Of a stretch of 64,000 nucleotides of DNA, positions 8,524-18,498 are shown piece after piece. Every line of letters starts with the position of its first letter. The stretch's first letter is position 1. The notes below the pieces were generated by a model, which was not told the DNA's origin, ran no database searches, and saw only the letters and a program-made list of their open reading frames with translations. The position numbers and the translations under genes are program-made. The stretch is from Spartinivicinus poritis (GTDB taxonomy: Bacteria; Pseudomonadota; Gammaproteobacteria; Pseudomonadales; Zooshikellaceae): contig NZ_JAPMOU010000005.1 of the NCBI RefSeq assembly GCF_028858535.1, positions 62,001-126,000 on the forward strand, given 5' to 3'.

Positions 8524-9996
8524 TTAGTCAAAAATAGTTCGGCTAGATCCTAATATTTTTTTAGGGTCAAATCGGTATTTCAATGTTTTAACCATTCTCC
8601 ATTTACGCCTGTAGTGTCTTCGCCAATCCTGTCTCGTCATTGGTATTGCTCCAACTGGGTACTGAAAGCCACCAGCAGCAACCACTTGTTCATATATTGC
8701 TTTATTTATCTGCATTAATGCCTCTGCTTGCTCTATTGTAGGAGGGATGGCATTGCGCATTAATGAAAAATAAAAGAAATAATGGTCTTTAGGTATTTTG
8801 AATAATGGTGTGTTAAATGGCTCACAGCTATACCCTGAAAATAGAATTGGTCCACCACCCATATCATTTGGGTTTAAATTCGACAGTATATCAGAAATAA
8901 CAGGCTCTGCTTGATTGTCTGGAATTAGTAAAGGACACCAGGGGTGAGGGTAGTACCATACACCTATTTTTTTTAACTGCTCAACAATGGGAGCTAAACG
9001 ATTTAAATAAGCAAAAAATGGCATGTCCTGTATAACTTCAGTTCCGATGTTATAATTGAGCCCATTGAGTTGCTGGGCATTATCGGGTTCGCTACCTGGC
9101 TCGAAATACTTGGTTGCTTGTAGACTAAATTTCCAGCCACCATTATTATTGGGTTCTGCTCCCCCTTGAACAGCACTAAATCTTTTATCTTTCAAAAGTT
9201 GTTTATTATCACTGAGGAATAATGATAGATCATCATAATAAAGCTGATAAAATCTTACTTGTGAGGGGGCTGAAGTAAGTTTCATACGTGCTTCAACTAT
9301 AATCCCAAATTGACCTAACCCTGATCTTAGTGCATGAAATAGTGAAGAATAATGAGTTGGAGAGCAGGTTATTAGTTCCCCCTTTCCTGTGACTGCAGTT
9401 AATTGTAGTACATTGTCGGCCATTGTACCGAATTGATAGGATTGAGCACCTAAACCTCCAACGGATAATGTTCCACCAACAGTTAACTCAAGAAAGTCAG
9501 TTACAATTGGTAAGGTCAGTTGATGAGGTAACGTATGATTTAAAAGATTAAACCAATTTGTACCTGCTTCAACGAGAACACTTGTATCGGTTATCTCTTT
9601 TACTGTGGTGAGAGACGACATATCTATTACAACACCAGCGTTGACTTGTGCTTCTCCTGCGGTTGAAAAACCTTGACCTCTTGCAGTAACATTGATTTGA
9701 TGAACCATTGCAAACCGCACCATTTTTACAATATCTTGTACTGAGGCTGGTTTGAGTACGGCTCTTGGTATTAGGTGAATAATATGACCAAAATCGTCAG
9801 CGGCTTTTTGTAATGAGTCGTTATCTGTAAGTAGTTCACCTTCGAAGTCAGGAAAATCATTAGCTAAAAAGTGGTACTGATGATCAAGGAGGGTATCTGT
9901 TGTTGCCCAACTTCTAGTTTGTAAGTTAAATCCGATAATAATACCGGCAGTGAGAACTCCTTTTATTGTTTCCCGGCGAGAGAGCTTTTTTTTCAT
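8524..9996 (-). CDS. Tat-signal FAD-binding oxidoreductase, cytokinin-dehydrogenase-like
   Basis: 490 aa. The N-terminus MKKKLSRRETIKGVL plus a hydrophobic stretch is a twin-arginine signal, indicating export of a folded flavoprotein. The PCMH FAD domain spans about 75-250 (VTARGQGFSTAGEAQ, GGTLSVGGLGAQSYQFG, HALRSGLGQFGI). The histidine for covalent FAD in a GHS motif is a Q here (RGQGFS). The C-terminal domain has HPWCPLLIP, reminiscent of cytokinin dehydrogenases. Enzymes of this fold remove hydride from amines or alcohols and some perform oxidative ring closures. The gene sits 99 bp after the VOC gene, on the same strand as pigA-pigE, so it could belong to the pigment region. Substrate unknown. 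Confidence 0.75.
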   Translation of the reverse strand: MKKKLSRRETIKGVLTAGIIIGFNLQTRSWATTDTLLDHQYHFLANDFPDFEGELLTDNDSLQKAADDFGHIIHLIPRAVLKPASVQDIVKMVRFAMVHQINVTARGQGFSTAGEAQVNAGVVIDMSSLTTVKEITDTSVLVEAGTNWFNLLNHTLPHQLTLPIVTDFLELTVGGTLSVGGLGAQSYQFGTMADNVLQLTAVTGKGELITCSPTHYSSLFHALRSGLGQFGIIVEARMKLTSAPSQVRFYQLYYDDLSLFLSDNKQLLKDKRFSAVQGGAEPNNNGGWKFSLQATKYFEPGSEPDNAQQLNGLNYNIGTEVIQDMPFFAYLNRLAPIVEQLKKIGVWYYPHPWCPLLIPDNQAEPVISDILSNLNPNDMGGGPILFSGYSCEPFNTPLFKIPKDHYFFYFSLMRNAIPPTIEQAEALMQINKAIYEQVVAAGGFQYPVGAIPMTRQDWRRHYRRKWRMVKTLKYRFDPKKILGSSRTIFD

Positions 9997-10095
9997 GGCT
10001 TGTTTTCCTTAACTAGCAACTAAAGCTGTTTTACAATACTCATTAACGCTACTTAACTATTATTGTTAAGTTCTATTTTATCTCTAAGCTATTGA

Positions 10096-10635
10096 TTAAG
10101 TTTTACTCATGTCATGTTTTGAGGGTAAGGATCGTATCATTTCTTTTGTAATATTGGTTTTCCCTTTTTGTTTTAAAGCTTTCATAGTTTTAAGTATACT
10201 CCATGGCATTGGGATACTCGGTAGATGGGCAAGCTCCCAACGAATTCCAGTAGGGTCAGTAAAGAAAACAGCATAATAACCAGGCGCGTAAATAGGGTAT
10301 TCAGCAGGAGTATCCGTTACTGTTACATTTTCTTTTAGTAAAAAATTTTTATGGAAATAATTAACCTCTTTTTTGTTTTTAGCCCATAATGCTATATGGT
10401 GAATACCTGTAGAATGCTCTTGTGAGTTTAATATAGTACCCTTTTCGGCAGGTTGAATACCAATATAGCTATGCGGAAAAGGGTATCTTGCTACATAATA
10501 AGTAGAGCAGTAACCTAGATTCATTGTCCAAAAGCTATTATAACCTAACCAGCCAAACATGCGATCATAAAACTTGATTGACTCTTCGTAGTTAACGACT
10601 GAAAACTCTACATGACAAATGCCTTTGAATCGCAT
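10096..10635 (-). CDS. VOC (glyoxalase/bleomycin-resistance/dioxygenase) family protein
   Basis: 179 aa, cytoplasmic, no signal peptide. The beginning HVEFSVVNYEESIKFYDRMF and the later HHIALWAKNKKEVNYFH plus DPTGIRWELAHL are the paired beta-alpha-beta-beta-beta modules of the vicinal oxygen chelate fold, with likely metal ligands at H, H and E. The family includes lyases, isomerases, dioxygenases and binding proteins, so the reaction cannot be named. A good ribosome-binding site (AGGAAAGGG) precedes the ATG. It lies 79 bp after pigE on the same strand and may be read from the same transcript; a short palindrome sits in the gap. A role in prodiginine metabolism is only suggested by position. 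Confidence 0.75.
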   Translation of the reverse strand: MRFKGICHVEFSVVNYEESIKFYDRMFGWLGYNSFWTMNLGYCSTYYVARYPFPHSYIGIQPAEKGTILNSQEHSTGIHHIALWAKNKKEVNYFHKNFLLKENVTVTDTPAEYPIYAPGYYAVFFTDPTGIRWELAHLPSIPMPWSILKTMKALKQKGKTNITKEMIRSLPSKHDMSKT

Positions 10636-10714
10636 TGATAAACCCTTTCCTTGAATTAGCTATTAATATCCCTTTTTTATTGGTTATATACCATTCGCTT
10701 TGGCTATATTATAT

Positions 10715-13261
10715 CTAATCCATAAAAGTTGACATCTCTTCGCACACTATGCCAAATGATTTAACAAAATGGTCAATTTCTTCTTTAGTGATGATAAGAG
10801 GAGGCTGAATTCTCATCACAGTGGAGCTGTTTGCAGTAATGAAAGTGAGAATGTGATGATCATTACCTAGCTTGGTTACAAAGCGCATACAAAACATTTC
10901 GGCTAATGATTTTTCCATTTCTTTTATCACACCAGACATATGGCCTTTTAATTCATCAGGCAAAAACTGGTAAGTACGAAACCAGTCTCCGGGAAAGCGA
11001 GTTGCTAGCTCATTGGCGCAAGCCTCAACAGCTCCCTGAAAATTTTGTTTAAATTGAATACCTAACATTAGCCCCTGGCCGCGAATAGCTGATATAAAAG
11101 GGTATTTGGATGCAATTTTTTCAAGCCCTTGTTTTAAATATAATCCCTGCTTATCAGCTTTTTCAAATAATTTTTGCTCAATAATAGAATTAATGGCTGC
11201 TAATCCAGTTGTTGCTGCTAGGTTACCGCCACCAAAAGTCGATGTGTGAACTAGAAATCGACCACTAGTGCCGTACGCGGCATCCCATATTTTTGCAGTA
11301 CTCAGGGTTGCTCCTATAGGCACTAATCCACCTGATAGTGACTTAGAAAGAATAAGAATATCTGGATTAATATTTTCCCACTCACAAGCAAATAACTTGC
11401 CTGTACGCCCCATACCGGTTTGAATTTCATCTACTATAAACAAGGTATTAGTTTGACGACAAAGGGTTTCTGCTGCTTTTAAATAACCTGATGGAGGAAC
11501 ATAAACACCTCCTTCTCCTTGAATCGGTTCAATAATGAATGCTGCGGTATCTCTTTTTTCAAGTACTGCCCTCAATGCGTCAATATCACCAAAGGGGACG
11601 CTGACACAGCCAGGTAATAATGGCCTGAAATGTTTACAGTGTTTTTCTCGTCCAGTAATCGATAAAGCACCTAGTGTTTTACCATGATAGCTATTGTCTG
11701 CATATACCAACTGTGGGCGATTACTTGCTGCTTTCGCGAGTTTAATTGCAGCTTCAACAGCCTCTGCACCTGAGTTACTAAAAAAGACGCGCTCCATTTT
11801 TCCTGGAGTGATTTGGCATAGGCGTTCAGCCAACTGAGAAGTTTGTTTCGGGATGGAAATATATTGTATAAAGTTTGGTGTATCACTTTGTAAAAACTGT
11901 TGAGCAGCCTCTACAACAGCTGTTGGGTTATGGCCTAAATTTAAACAGCCATAACCTGCAACCATATCCAGATATTGAGTCCCATTGGTGTCTGTTAGTG
12001 TCGACTTTTCTGCGCGTTCAAACACACGGTCACAGTGTTGCATTTGCAGAAAGTCAGCCATCATCGGATTAATGTGGCTTCGAAATCGATGTATGGTTTG
12101 AGATCGAGTATCTACTGGTAAATGTTGCTGAGAACTTAGTTCTGTATTGACAGGGCTAGTATGGGTTTTATCGATAACACGATTAAAATGGTAATGGCGG
12201 AAATGTTCAATCGCTTCTTTACTGATGCGATGGCCATAAGATGCTAACGGTAGAGTAAAAAAACCATGTTGCTCAGCAAGTTTACCTATTTCAATCACTT
12301 TTTCAGGGGCTAAATCCCGCCCAATAGAAAAGCATTCAGCTCGGTTTTCTAAAGCGAGTACCATTGTTTCTGCTAAGCAGCCGTTAAGTTGTTGTTTAAT
12401 GCCTAAATTTAATGACTCACCACCAAATTTCACTTGATTGGATGCTGTAACACAGCCGCCATCAATAATTAAAATATCGTTACGTGGTGTTACGAGTTGT
12501 GTGACGTCTCTTGGTAAAGCAATATCAACAACAATTGCACCTGGCATGAGTTTGTTTGCATTAATGACGCCACCCGATGAAGTTGCAGTTGCATAAATTA
12601 AGTTGCGTTGATAGCAATCATCAATCTTATCAGTTACCGTTATTTTATCATGCCACTTTTCAGGGATGTCTTCTAAAATTTCCGATTTACTGGCATTACG
12701 TGTTCTATGAACTAAATCAAGGTGACATCCTAGTTTGAGTAGCAGTTTGGTTAACGACAGACAGATTGATCCAGGATAACCAACAATCGCAATTCGGGTA
12801 TTGTCTGGCTTTAGCTTTAGCCAATCTATCAGTTGTACGATAACTTTATATCCAGAATAAGTCGTAAGAGAATTACCACTGGTTACAGGAAGCTTTGCTT
12901 GCTTTGCTGTTTCTAAGCCGCGCTTGCCAATAATAGAAGTGAAACCACCTAGGCCCACTAACTGAGAGCCCATTAATTCCATGGACGCAATGCCATCAAA
13001 AATACGTTGTTGAACAGTTCGTGCTGACTGGAGCATTTCTTCAGCAGTCATGGGTAAATAATGAACAATACCTTCACATACACTACCTGTTGCAGATTGT
13101 ATTTGCCCAAAGTCAACAAATGGTATTAAGTTACGATGGCTCCAAAGTTGTCGGTCATAACCACTGTGTAAGTCTTTTGTCGTTCTATCGAACATATCAA
13201 GCATTTTAACATATCGTTTAAGGCCGATAGAGGTTGGGTGTGCAATGAATCCAAATTTCAT
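10715..13261 (-). CDS. pigE: PigE: aminotransferase of the MAP branch of prodigiosin synthesis
   Basis: 848 aa from the ATG at 13261, chosen over an upstream TTG because GGAGAG lies 6 bases before it. The N-terminal 370 residues resemble an acyl-ACP-reductase/thioester-reductase-like NAD(P)-binding module (GLGGFTSIIGKRG, TSGNSLTTYSGYK, IAIVGYPGSI). The C-terminal part is a class III PLP aminotransferase with FSNSGAEAVEAAIKLA, FIVDEIQTGMGRTG and the Schiff-base lysine about residue 640 in LSKSLSGG. In Serratia, PigE aminates 3-acetyloctanal, whose product cyclises to H2MAP; the reductase part may supply the enal precursor. It follows pigD with a 19-bp gap. Domain order, length and neighbours all agree with PigE. 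Confidence 0.92.
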   Translation of the reverse strand: MKFGFIAHPTSIGLKRYVKMLDMFDRTTKDLHSGYDRQLWSHRNLIPFVDFGQIQSATGSVCEGIVHYLPMTAEEMLQSARTVQQRIFDGIASMELMGSQLVGLGGFTSIIGKRGLETAKQAKLPVTSGNSLTTYSGYKVIVQLIDWLKLKPDNTRIAIVGYPGSICLSLTKLLLKLGCHLDLVHRTRNASKSEILEDIPEKWHDKITVTDKIDDCYQRNLIYATATSSGGVINANKLMPGAIVVDIALPRDVTQLVTPRNDILIIDGGCVTASNQVKFGGESLNLGIKQQLNGCLAETMVLALENRAECFSIGRDLAPEKVIEIGKLAEQHGFFTLPLASYGHRISKEAIEHFRHYHFNRVIDKTHTSPVNTELSSQQHLPVDTRSQTIHRFRSHINPMMADFLQMQHCDRVFERAEKSTLTDTNGTQYLDMVAGYGCLNLGHNPTAVVEAAQQFLQSDTPNFIQYISIPKQTSQLAERLCQITPGKMERVFFSNSGAEAVEAAIKLAKAASNRPQLVYADNSYHGKTLGALSITGREKHCKHFRPLLPGCVSVPFGDIDALRAVLEKRDTAAFIIEPIQGEGGVYVPPSGYLKAAETLCRQTNTLFIVDEIQTGMGRTGKLFACEWENINPDILILSKSLSGGLVPIGATLSTAKIWDAAYGTSGRFLVHTSTFGGGNLAATTGLAAINSIIEQKLFEKADKQGLYLKQGLEKIASKYPFISAIRGQGLMLGIQFKQNFQGAVEACANELATRFPGDWFRTYQFLPDELKGHMSGVIKEMEKSLAEMFCMRFVTKLGNDHHILTFITANSSTVMRIQPPLIITKEEIDHFVKSFGIVCEEMSTFMD

Positions 13262-13280
13262 TTGTGACTCTCCATAATTG

Positions 13281-15731
13281 CTATACTTCAATTAATGAGG
13301 ATTCTGATTGATTTTGGTATGGTTTTAATACGGGATCATCTCTTTGCCAACCAGTCGCTGTAGCTAAACTAATACCATCACCTTCATTATTATGAGAAAC
13401 CACTACTGAAAAGAGGTTAATACGCTGAGGTTCAAGTAACGCACTTGCTAACATTTGATTATCAAATGTTTCGATTGTTTGGGATTTAATTTTGAGTCCA
13501 CATAAATCATCTTCCCAATCTGGAAAATGAATATTAACTAAGCGCATTTGCCGTGAAGTTCGCTTAAACAATATACGTTCTTGATAAGTATTAATAACTG
13601 AATGGCCTGCATTCTGAAAAAAGAAAATAGTAATATTTTTGTTCATTTGATTAGGGTGTGCTATAGCATTTTCTATAAAACTAGGTAATACATCTGGTAC
13701 TACGCCTTTTGCACCATCCCCAATAAAGGCGATGATATTGGTTGGGCAGGTATAGGCAATCCCGACTGATGCTAATAGTGCATCTCCCATGAGTGCCCGA
13801 CCATACCATCCAGAAAAACCTCTTCTTGTTTTGGCTACATTGCGTATTGCTGAGATGCCACACCGACCTACGTCATATAAGCCTGTATAGTCGTATCCAT
13901 GCTCAACAATGAGCCGTTCGATAAGATCGTTTAGCTTTGCAAAAAAGAAGTTTGGGCTCATTGGTAAAGTAGGTAATTTATTGACAACATCTGAAGGTGT
14001 ATCTATTAAAGAGTTTATTGTATGATAACGCTTTATACGCAATGTGTTAGGTACGTTAAGATGTTCATTGACATAATGGAGAAAATCCAGGTAGTTCATT
14101 GTTAAACCATGATTTGTAAAGGGAGCAATATGGTTTGGATTATTAGTCAACTGAACAATATCAATTTTTCGTTCTAATCTACCTTCAGGAAACGGGGTAG
14201 CAATTTGTGGGATTTTACTTTTTAAGAAAAATAAACACTGTTCACCAGGTGGGTTGAGTTTATTATTGGTATGTAAATAATTATACACTCGAGGCGAATA
14301 TCCATAAATACTCAGTGTGCCTAAGTAATTAGAATTTCTTTTTCCATTATAAAACTTTGGAATCACGCCAGGATATGTTAAAGAATCTACGAGAGCGATA
14401 CCTGCTCTACTTGCAATAGATAGCGTCATTTCTAATTCAGTATCATTCATTGGACCACACTGCCATAAAAGCTTTTCTGGACCATGATTAATAATATCAA
14501 CTACTTTATCAAGTGTTTGTTGACAAGGTGAAATACTGGTAGCTTTATTCTGGTGGCTATTTTTTTTAGAAAAATTTATATCGATATGGCTTACCGCTTC
14601 AAGAACGGCTTGTGTAACGAGCAAAACTACTGGACCTTGCTCTAAATCATATAGCTCAGCTACTTTTAGTAGATCATTATCAACATTATCAATATTATCC
14701 ATGTAGAGATGAGGAACTCGATAAGCAGCGAGTACATCTCGAGTATCTTCATCTTGTGAGATAGTGCCTTGAAAGGCGAACCATTGATTTGCTCTATTTT
14801 CAGCACAAATTATAATTCCTTTCGCTTTTGCATCTCTTAAGTTGGCTAAAGTACCTTTAAATTCATCAATCATTCCACTGGTAACTACGATTAAAAAAGG
14901 TTTTTGATATAGTTGCCAGTTAGCCATTGCACCACAAGCAAGACTATGTTCACTAGGGCCTCTTAGCGCTGGAATGCCCATGGGTTTAATTTTTGACTCT
15001 ACATACTGAATGAGTGATGAAACGATTGAGCCAGTAAAATAAAAAAACAACCAATTATTTTGTGCTTTGAGAGAAAATAGATTTAGCAGTTGCTCTCCAA
15101 GCAAATTGTGAGGAATGTCTTTTATGGTTGGCTTGATACGGCGATTAGCATAACTCATTTCAAAAAAGTCCATCCATAAACAAAGCAACTTGGTTTGTAA
15201 TACAGACCGCTCTGTTGGCAATATACACTCAATATATTGCATTGGTTGATAGCGTATTTTACTGTGATTTGTATTTGTAAATGCAGCAGCAGTAAAAGAT
15301 GAGTAAAAAGAATTGACCTGAGATTCTTTTAATGAAGCATAAAACTCTACAAGCTCTTGGTCGAGCTTTTGTGGTGTAAGCGCATTATTTTCTATTTTAG
15401 TATAATCCACATAAACCATGCCAATTTGTAGCTCAGCACTACTTGTTATATTCGGGAGGTTAATTATTTTTTCTGAGGCCCTTTTTAAGCTTGGAGCTTG
15501 AATAACTTTAACTGAAATATTGTCTTTGCGCTTGTTTAAATAATTAATGGCCTTATTTTTTGCTTCCTGAAACACGGAGTCAGTTGAAGAGGGGATGAAT
15601 TTGTAGCTTATATCAGCATCAATAGTGACTTGTTGTATAACTTTACCCTGTAAGTCACTCAATGCACTTAATCCAGCCTCAAAAAAAAAGTTACTTTCTG
15701 TAATGACAACTACACCAATAGTAATGTCCAT
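13281..15731 (-). CDS. pigD: PigD: ThDP-dependent 3-acetyloctanal synthase
   Basis: 816 aa, close to Serratia PigD in length. It is a thiamine-diphosphate enzyme: the C-terminal domain has the cofactor motif beginning GDGAKGVVPDVLPSF (GDG at 671-673) and the following QNAGHSVINTYQERI, while a glutamate-containing PYR-like domain lies around GPSEHSLACGAMANWQ. By family knowledge PigD decarboxylates pyruvate and adds the two-carbon unit to 2-octenal (Stetter-type 1,4-addition) to give 3-acetyloctanal, the PigE substrate. A T9 tract lies near the 5' end (about 15680). It starts 49 bp after pigC, with AAGGA before the ATG. Confidence 0.92.
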   Translation of the reverse strand: MDITIGVVVITESNFFFEAGLSALSDLQGKVIQQVTIDADISYKFIPSSTDSVFQEAKNKAINYLNKRKDNISVKVIQAPSLKRASEKIINLPNITSSAELQIGMVYVDYTKIENNALTPQKLDQELVEFYASLKESQVNSFYSSFTAAAFTNTNHSKIRYQPMQYIECILPTERSVLQTKLLCLWMDFFEMSYANRRIKPTIKDIPHNLLGEQLLNLFSLKAQNNWLFFYFTGSIVSSLIQYVESKIKPMGIPALRGPSEHSLACGAMANWQLYQKPFLIVVTSGMIDEFKGTLANLRDAKAKGIIICAENRANQWFAFQGTISQDEDTRDVLAAYRVPHLYMDNIDNVDNDLLKVAELYDLEQGPVVLLVTQAVLEAVSHIDINFSKKNSHQNKATSISPCQQTLDKVVDIINHGPEKLLWQCGPMNDTELEMTLSIASRAGIALVDSLTYPGVIPKFYNGKRNSNYLGTLSIYGYSPRVYNYLHTNNKLNPPGEQCLFFLKSKIPQIATPFPEGRLERKIDIVQLTNNPNHIAPFTNHGLTMNYLDFLHYVNEHLNVPNTLRIKRYHTINSLIDTPSDVVNKLPTLPMSPNFFFAKLNDLIERLIVEHGYDYTGLYDVGRCGISAIRNVAKTRRGFSGWYGRALMGDALLASVGIAYTCPTNIIAFIGDGAKGVVPDVLPSFIENAIAHPNQMNKNITIFFFQNAGHSVINTYQERILFKRTSRQMRLVNIHFPDWEDDLCGLKIKSQTIETFDNQMLASALLEPQRINLFSVVVSHNNEGDGISLATATGWQRDDPVLKPYQNQSESSLIEV

Positions 15732-15780
15732 AGTGTGATTCCTTTTTATTTATTAATGAAAGCTTAAAATAGAACGCGTA

Positions 15781-18468
15781 CTAGGTATTGGCTTTCTTTT
15801 CAATTCGAATAACTCCAGCATCGCCATCGATGAATATTAAGTCACCTGTTTGGATTTTTTGAGTTGCAGATATTGAGTTTACTACTGCTGGTATTCCAAA
15901 TTCTCTAGATACGATTGAACTATGAGATAGCGTTGAGCCTATATCAGAAATAACACCTGATGCTAAAGCAAATAATGGTGTCCAAGAAGCATCAGTAAAC
16001 TTCGTAACTAATATTTCCCCTTGCTTGAATGACTCTACCTGAGTTGTTAAATCTGTGATCACTCGAGCATATGCAGTTATAGAGCCAGGACTGGATCCTA
16101 GGCCATAAATAACAGATGAGTCATTATCTTGAGTAACATTAACTTTTCGTTTAGATATATGTTGGCCAATAATTGCCATGGGAGGGTCTTCTAAATTAAG
16201 GTTGACTAAATGGCGATGCCTATTTTCATTTACTTTAGTTTTACTAAAGGCTAATTCTGCTGGTTTACGTCCTGCTACGTAATCTCGAAACGTATTAAAA
16301 TCTATATAAGGAATATCATTTTGATCAATAATGCCTTGTTTTACTAATCGGCTAGCCACTTCGTATACTATTTTTCTATAGAACCATGTTTCTGAAATAT
16401 AAGTAGGGCGGGTAGCTTCTCTTCGCTCTGCCATTTTACTATAAGCTGCAATGACAAACTTAATTTTTAATTTTGCTTTTAACGGCAGGCATGAAATTAA
16501 TTGTTCTGTATCAGCTTCTCTTAGTTCACTCACTTTGGTTAATCTTGAATCCAACTTTAGGTCGCTGCCAAGGTACATTCTAATCATTTGTAAAATATAG
16601 ATTGGGTCATCATTCCAACGTGGTATGGTTAGCTCAAATTCTTGTCTACCTCGAGAACCAAAATTGTAAAGGAAATCAGAAAAATCTTGATACCAGAATA
16701 TCCTACCTTCTGAATCATTTTTAAGTGTGGCAACTAATTGGTCTAGAGAGGTATTGATAAATAGGTTTGTTAATTTAGGAGAGCGACGAACTGTCTCAGC
16801 AAGCACATTGACTGCTTTAGTTACTTCAATTGTTCTTAACCCATTCATTGATGCTTTTATTCTGTTTTGTAATCCATTGCCTTGGTGGCCCAGAAATTTA
16901 TCACAAAGCTCGGTAAGTAAATCGTATAAAGCAAAGGATTGAAGAAAGAATGGCATATAAGCAGCACAAGCTTCTAGAAAATGCTTATCAATTCTTTCTA
17001 ATTCTTTATTTAATGCAGTTAAGCTCATTGAATTTAGGTCGAGCTTATGAAAACGAGCGGTTTCTTTTTTTCTCAAAGCTATCATTTTTTTGACGATACG
17101 CTCAGAGCTAAACAGGTTTCTTATTTGACAGTAAAGCCAGTAGATGCTGCTTTTAAAATATTGAACACCAGCGGTAGGCTCACCATAGGGATTAATATAG
17201 TTGGAAAAATCGATAGTATCAGTAGCATAGCGTTTAGTAAACTTCATTGGATCATGGGTTGGTGGACACTGAGTTAATAATTTTGCTGAAGCGGAAATAT
17301 TTAAATACACATGACCTTGGATATAGCCCATATAGTGCTGCGATTTGCCAATATCTAATAAACCCATTTTTTTAATCGCAGGTCCATGAATATTATGTTG
17401 ATAAAAATGGCAAAAAGATAAACCTAAAGGGGTCATTAACCCTGTGACTATTTCTCCCGTATCCATCCTTGAAAACATGGCATTATCACGAATGAAATCA
17501 TTTGTTTCTTCTGAGTCTGCACACAGCTTTGTTATTTTTTTTTCAGTTGTAATTGGTCTTGCTTGTAAAATCCAAATTTTATTATCTTTAACAGCCCACT
17601 CAATATCTAACTCATTATCATAATGTTTACGGATAGCTTCTGATTGCTGAGCAAGCTTTATTGCCTGTTCATCGGTCAAAGATGCTGCATGCACTTTATT
17701 TGTGGGCACATCTAAGAGTGAAATTATCCCTGGAGTAGCACGCCCTGACATTGTTTGTTTGGGTCGAACGACTTTATCAATAACTGTAAAATTAGTTTTA
17801 TCAATAATATAGCTATCAGTCGTTACTTGGCCAGATACTACTCCTTCGCCTAATCCCCAACAAGATTCTACTATTATATGGTTTTTATTTCCATTCACTG
17901 GATCTTGAGTAAACAGCACACCTGCTGCATCTGCGTCTACCATTTCCTGTATAATGACACCAATAGCAGAATCTTTATATGAGTTTAAAGGCTTATTGTT
18001 TTGATAACTATCTACTCTATCTGCCCAAATAGATCCCCAGCATAGTTTGATACTTTCAGTAACTGATTGCTCGCCATGGATATCTAAATATGTTTCAAAC
18101 TGCCCAGCATAAGATTGAGTGATGCTATCTTCATTCATTGCAGAAGACCTAACAGCTACTCTCCCTTTACCTATTTTATTATAAGCTTCTATAATACTTT
18201 TATGTATAGGCTCAGGTAAGTTAGTTTGTTGAATTTTATTACGAATTTTTTTACATGTTGCTGTATCATAACGATCAAAACTGTTTATCCAGTCTTCTAG
18301 GCCTGATTCTTTTAAAAATGCTTGATAAGCAGAGACAGTGACACAATAAGCTTTAGGAACAGGAAAGCCTGCATGAACTAATTTGTTCAGTGATTTCGCC
18401 TTACCACCGAGGTTATTGTAGTCGCTACTATGTCCAATATGTGCTACAAAATTATGCTGTTTACTCAT
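15781..18468 (-). CDS. pigC: PigC: terminal condensing enzyme, MBC + MAP to prodigiosin
   Basis: 895 aa, matching PigC/RedH-type enzymes. The N-terminal domain is a PEP-synthase-like ATP-grasp (NLGGKAKSLNKLVHAGFPVP near residue 20, VAVRSSAMNEDS near 105). The C-terminal swivelling domain carries the phospho-carrier histidine in GSTLSHSSIVSRE (about H849). A long middle segment shows no other catalytic motif. In Serratia this ATP-dependent ligase joins 4-methoxy-2,2'-bipyrrole-5-carbaldehyde and 2-methyl-3-amylpyrrole as the final step and works at the membrane. It starts 30 bp after pigB, with GGAG before the ATG. Presence of both substrate branches in the window supports the call. Confidence 0.95.
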   Translation of the reverse strand: MSKQHNFVAHIGHSSDYNNLGGKAKSLNKLVHAGFPVPKAYCVTVSAYQAFLKESGLEDWINSFDRYDTATCKKIRNKIQQTNLPEPIHKSIIEAYNKIGKGRVAVRSSAMNEDSITQSYAGQFETYLDIHGEQSVTESIKLCWGSIWADRVDSYQNNKPLNSYKDSAIGVIIQEMVDADAAGVLFTQDPVNGNKNHIIVESCWGLGEGVVSGQVTTDSYIIDKTNFTVIDKVVRPKQTMSGRATPGIISLLDVPTNKVHAASLTDEQAIKLAQQSEAIRKHYDNELDIEWAVKDNKIWILQARPITTEKKITKLCADSEETNDFIRDNAMFSRMDTGEIVTGLMTPLGLSFCHFYQHNIHGPAIKKMGLLDIGKSQHYMGYIQGHVYLNISASAKLLTQCPPTHDPMKFTKRYATDTIDFSNYINPYGEPTAGVQYFKSSIYWLYCQIRNLFSSERIVKKMIALRKKETARFHKLDLNSMSLTALNKELERIDKHFLEACAAYMPFFLQSFALYDLLTELCDKFLGHQGNGLQNRIKASMNGLRTIEVTKAVNVLAETVRRSPKLTNLFINTSLDQLVATLKNDSEGRIFWYQDFSDFLYNFGSRGRQEFELTIPRWNDDPIYILQMIRMYLGSDLKLDSRLTKVSELREADTEQLISCLPLKAKLKIKFVIAAYSKMAERREATRPTYISETWFYRKIVYEVASRLVKQGIIDQNDIPYIDFNTFRDYVAGRKPAELAFSKTKVNENRHRHLVNLNLEDPPMAIIGQHISKRKVNVTQDNDSSVIYGLGSSPGSITAYARVITDLTTQVESFKQGEILVTKFTDASWTPLFALASGVISDIGSTLSHSSIVSREFGIPAVVNSISATQKIQTGDLIFIDGDAGVIRIEKKANT

Positions 18469-18498
18469 TTTTTATCTCCAAGATAATGTAACAATAAA

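Noticed and set aside
13262-13291. TTG start for pigE overlapping pigD
   Set aside because: The ATG at 13261 has GGAGAG at proper spacing; the TTG extension would place that site inside the gene.
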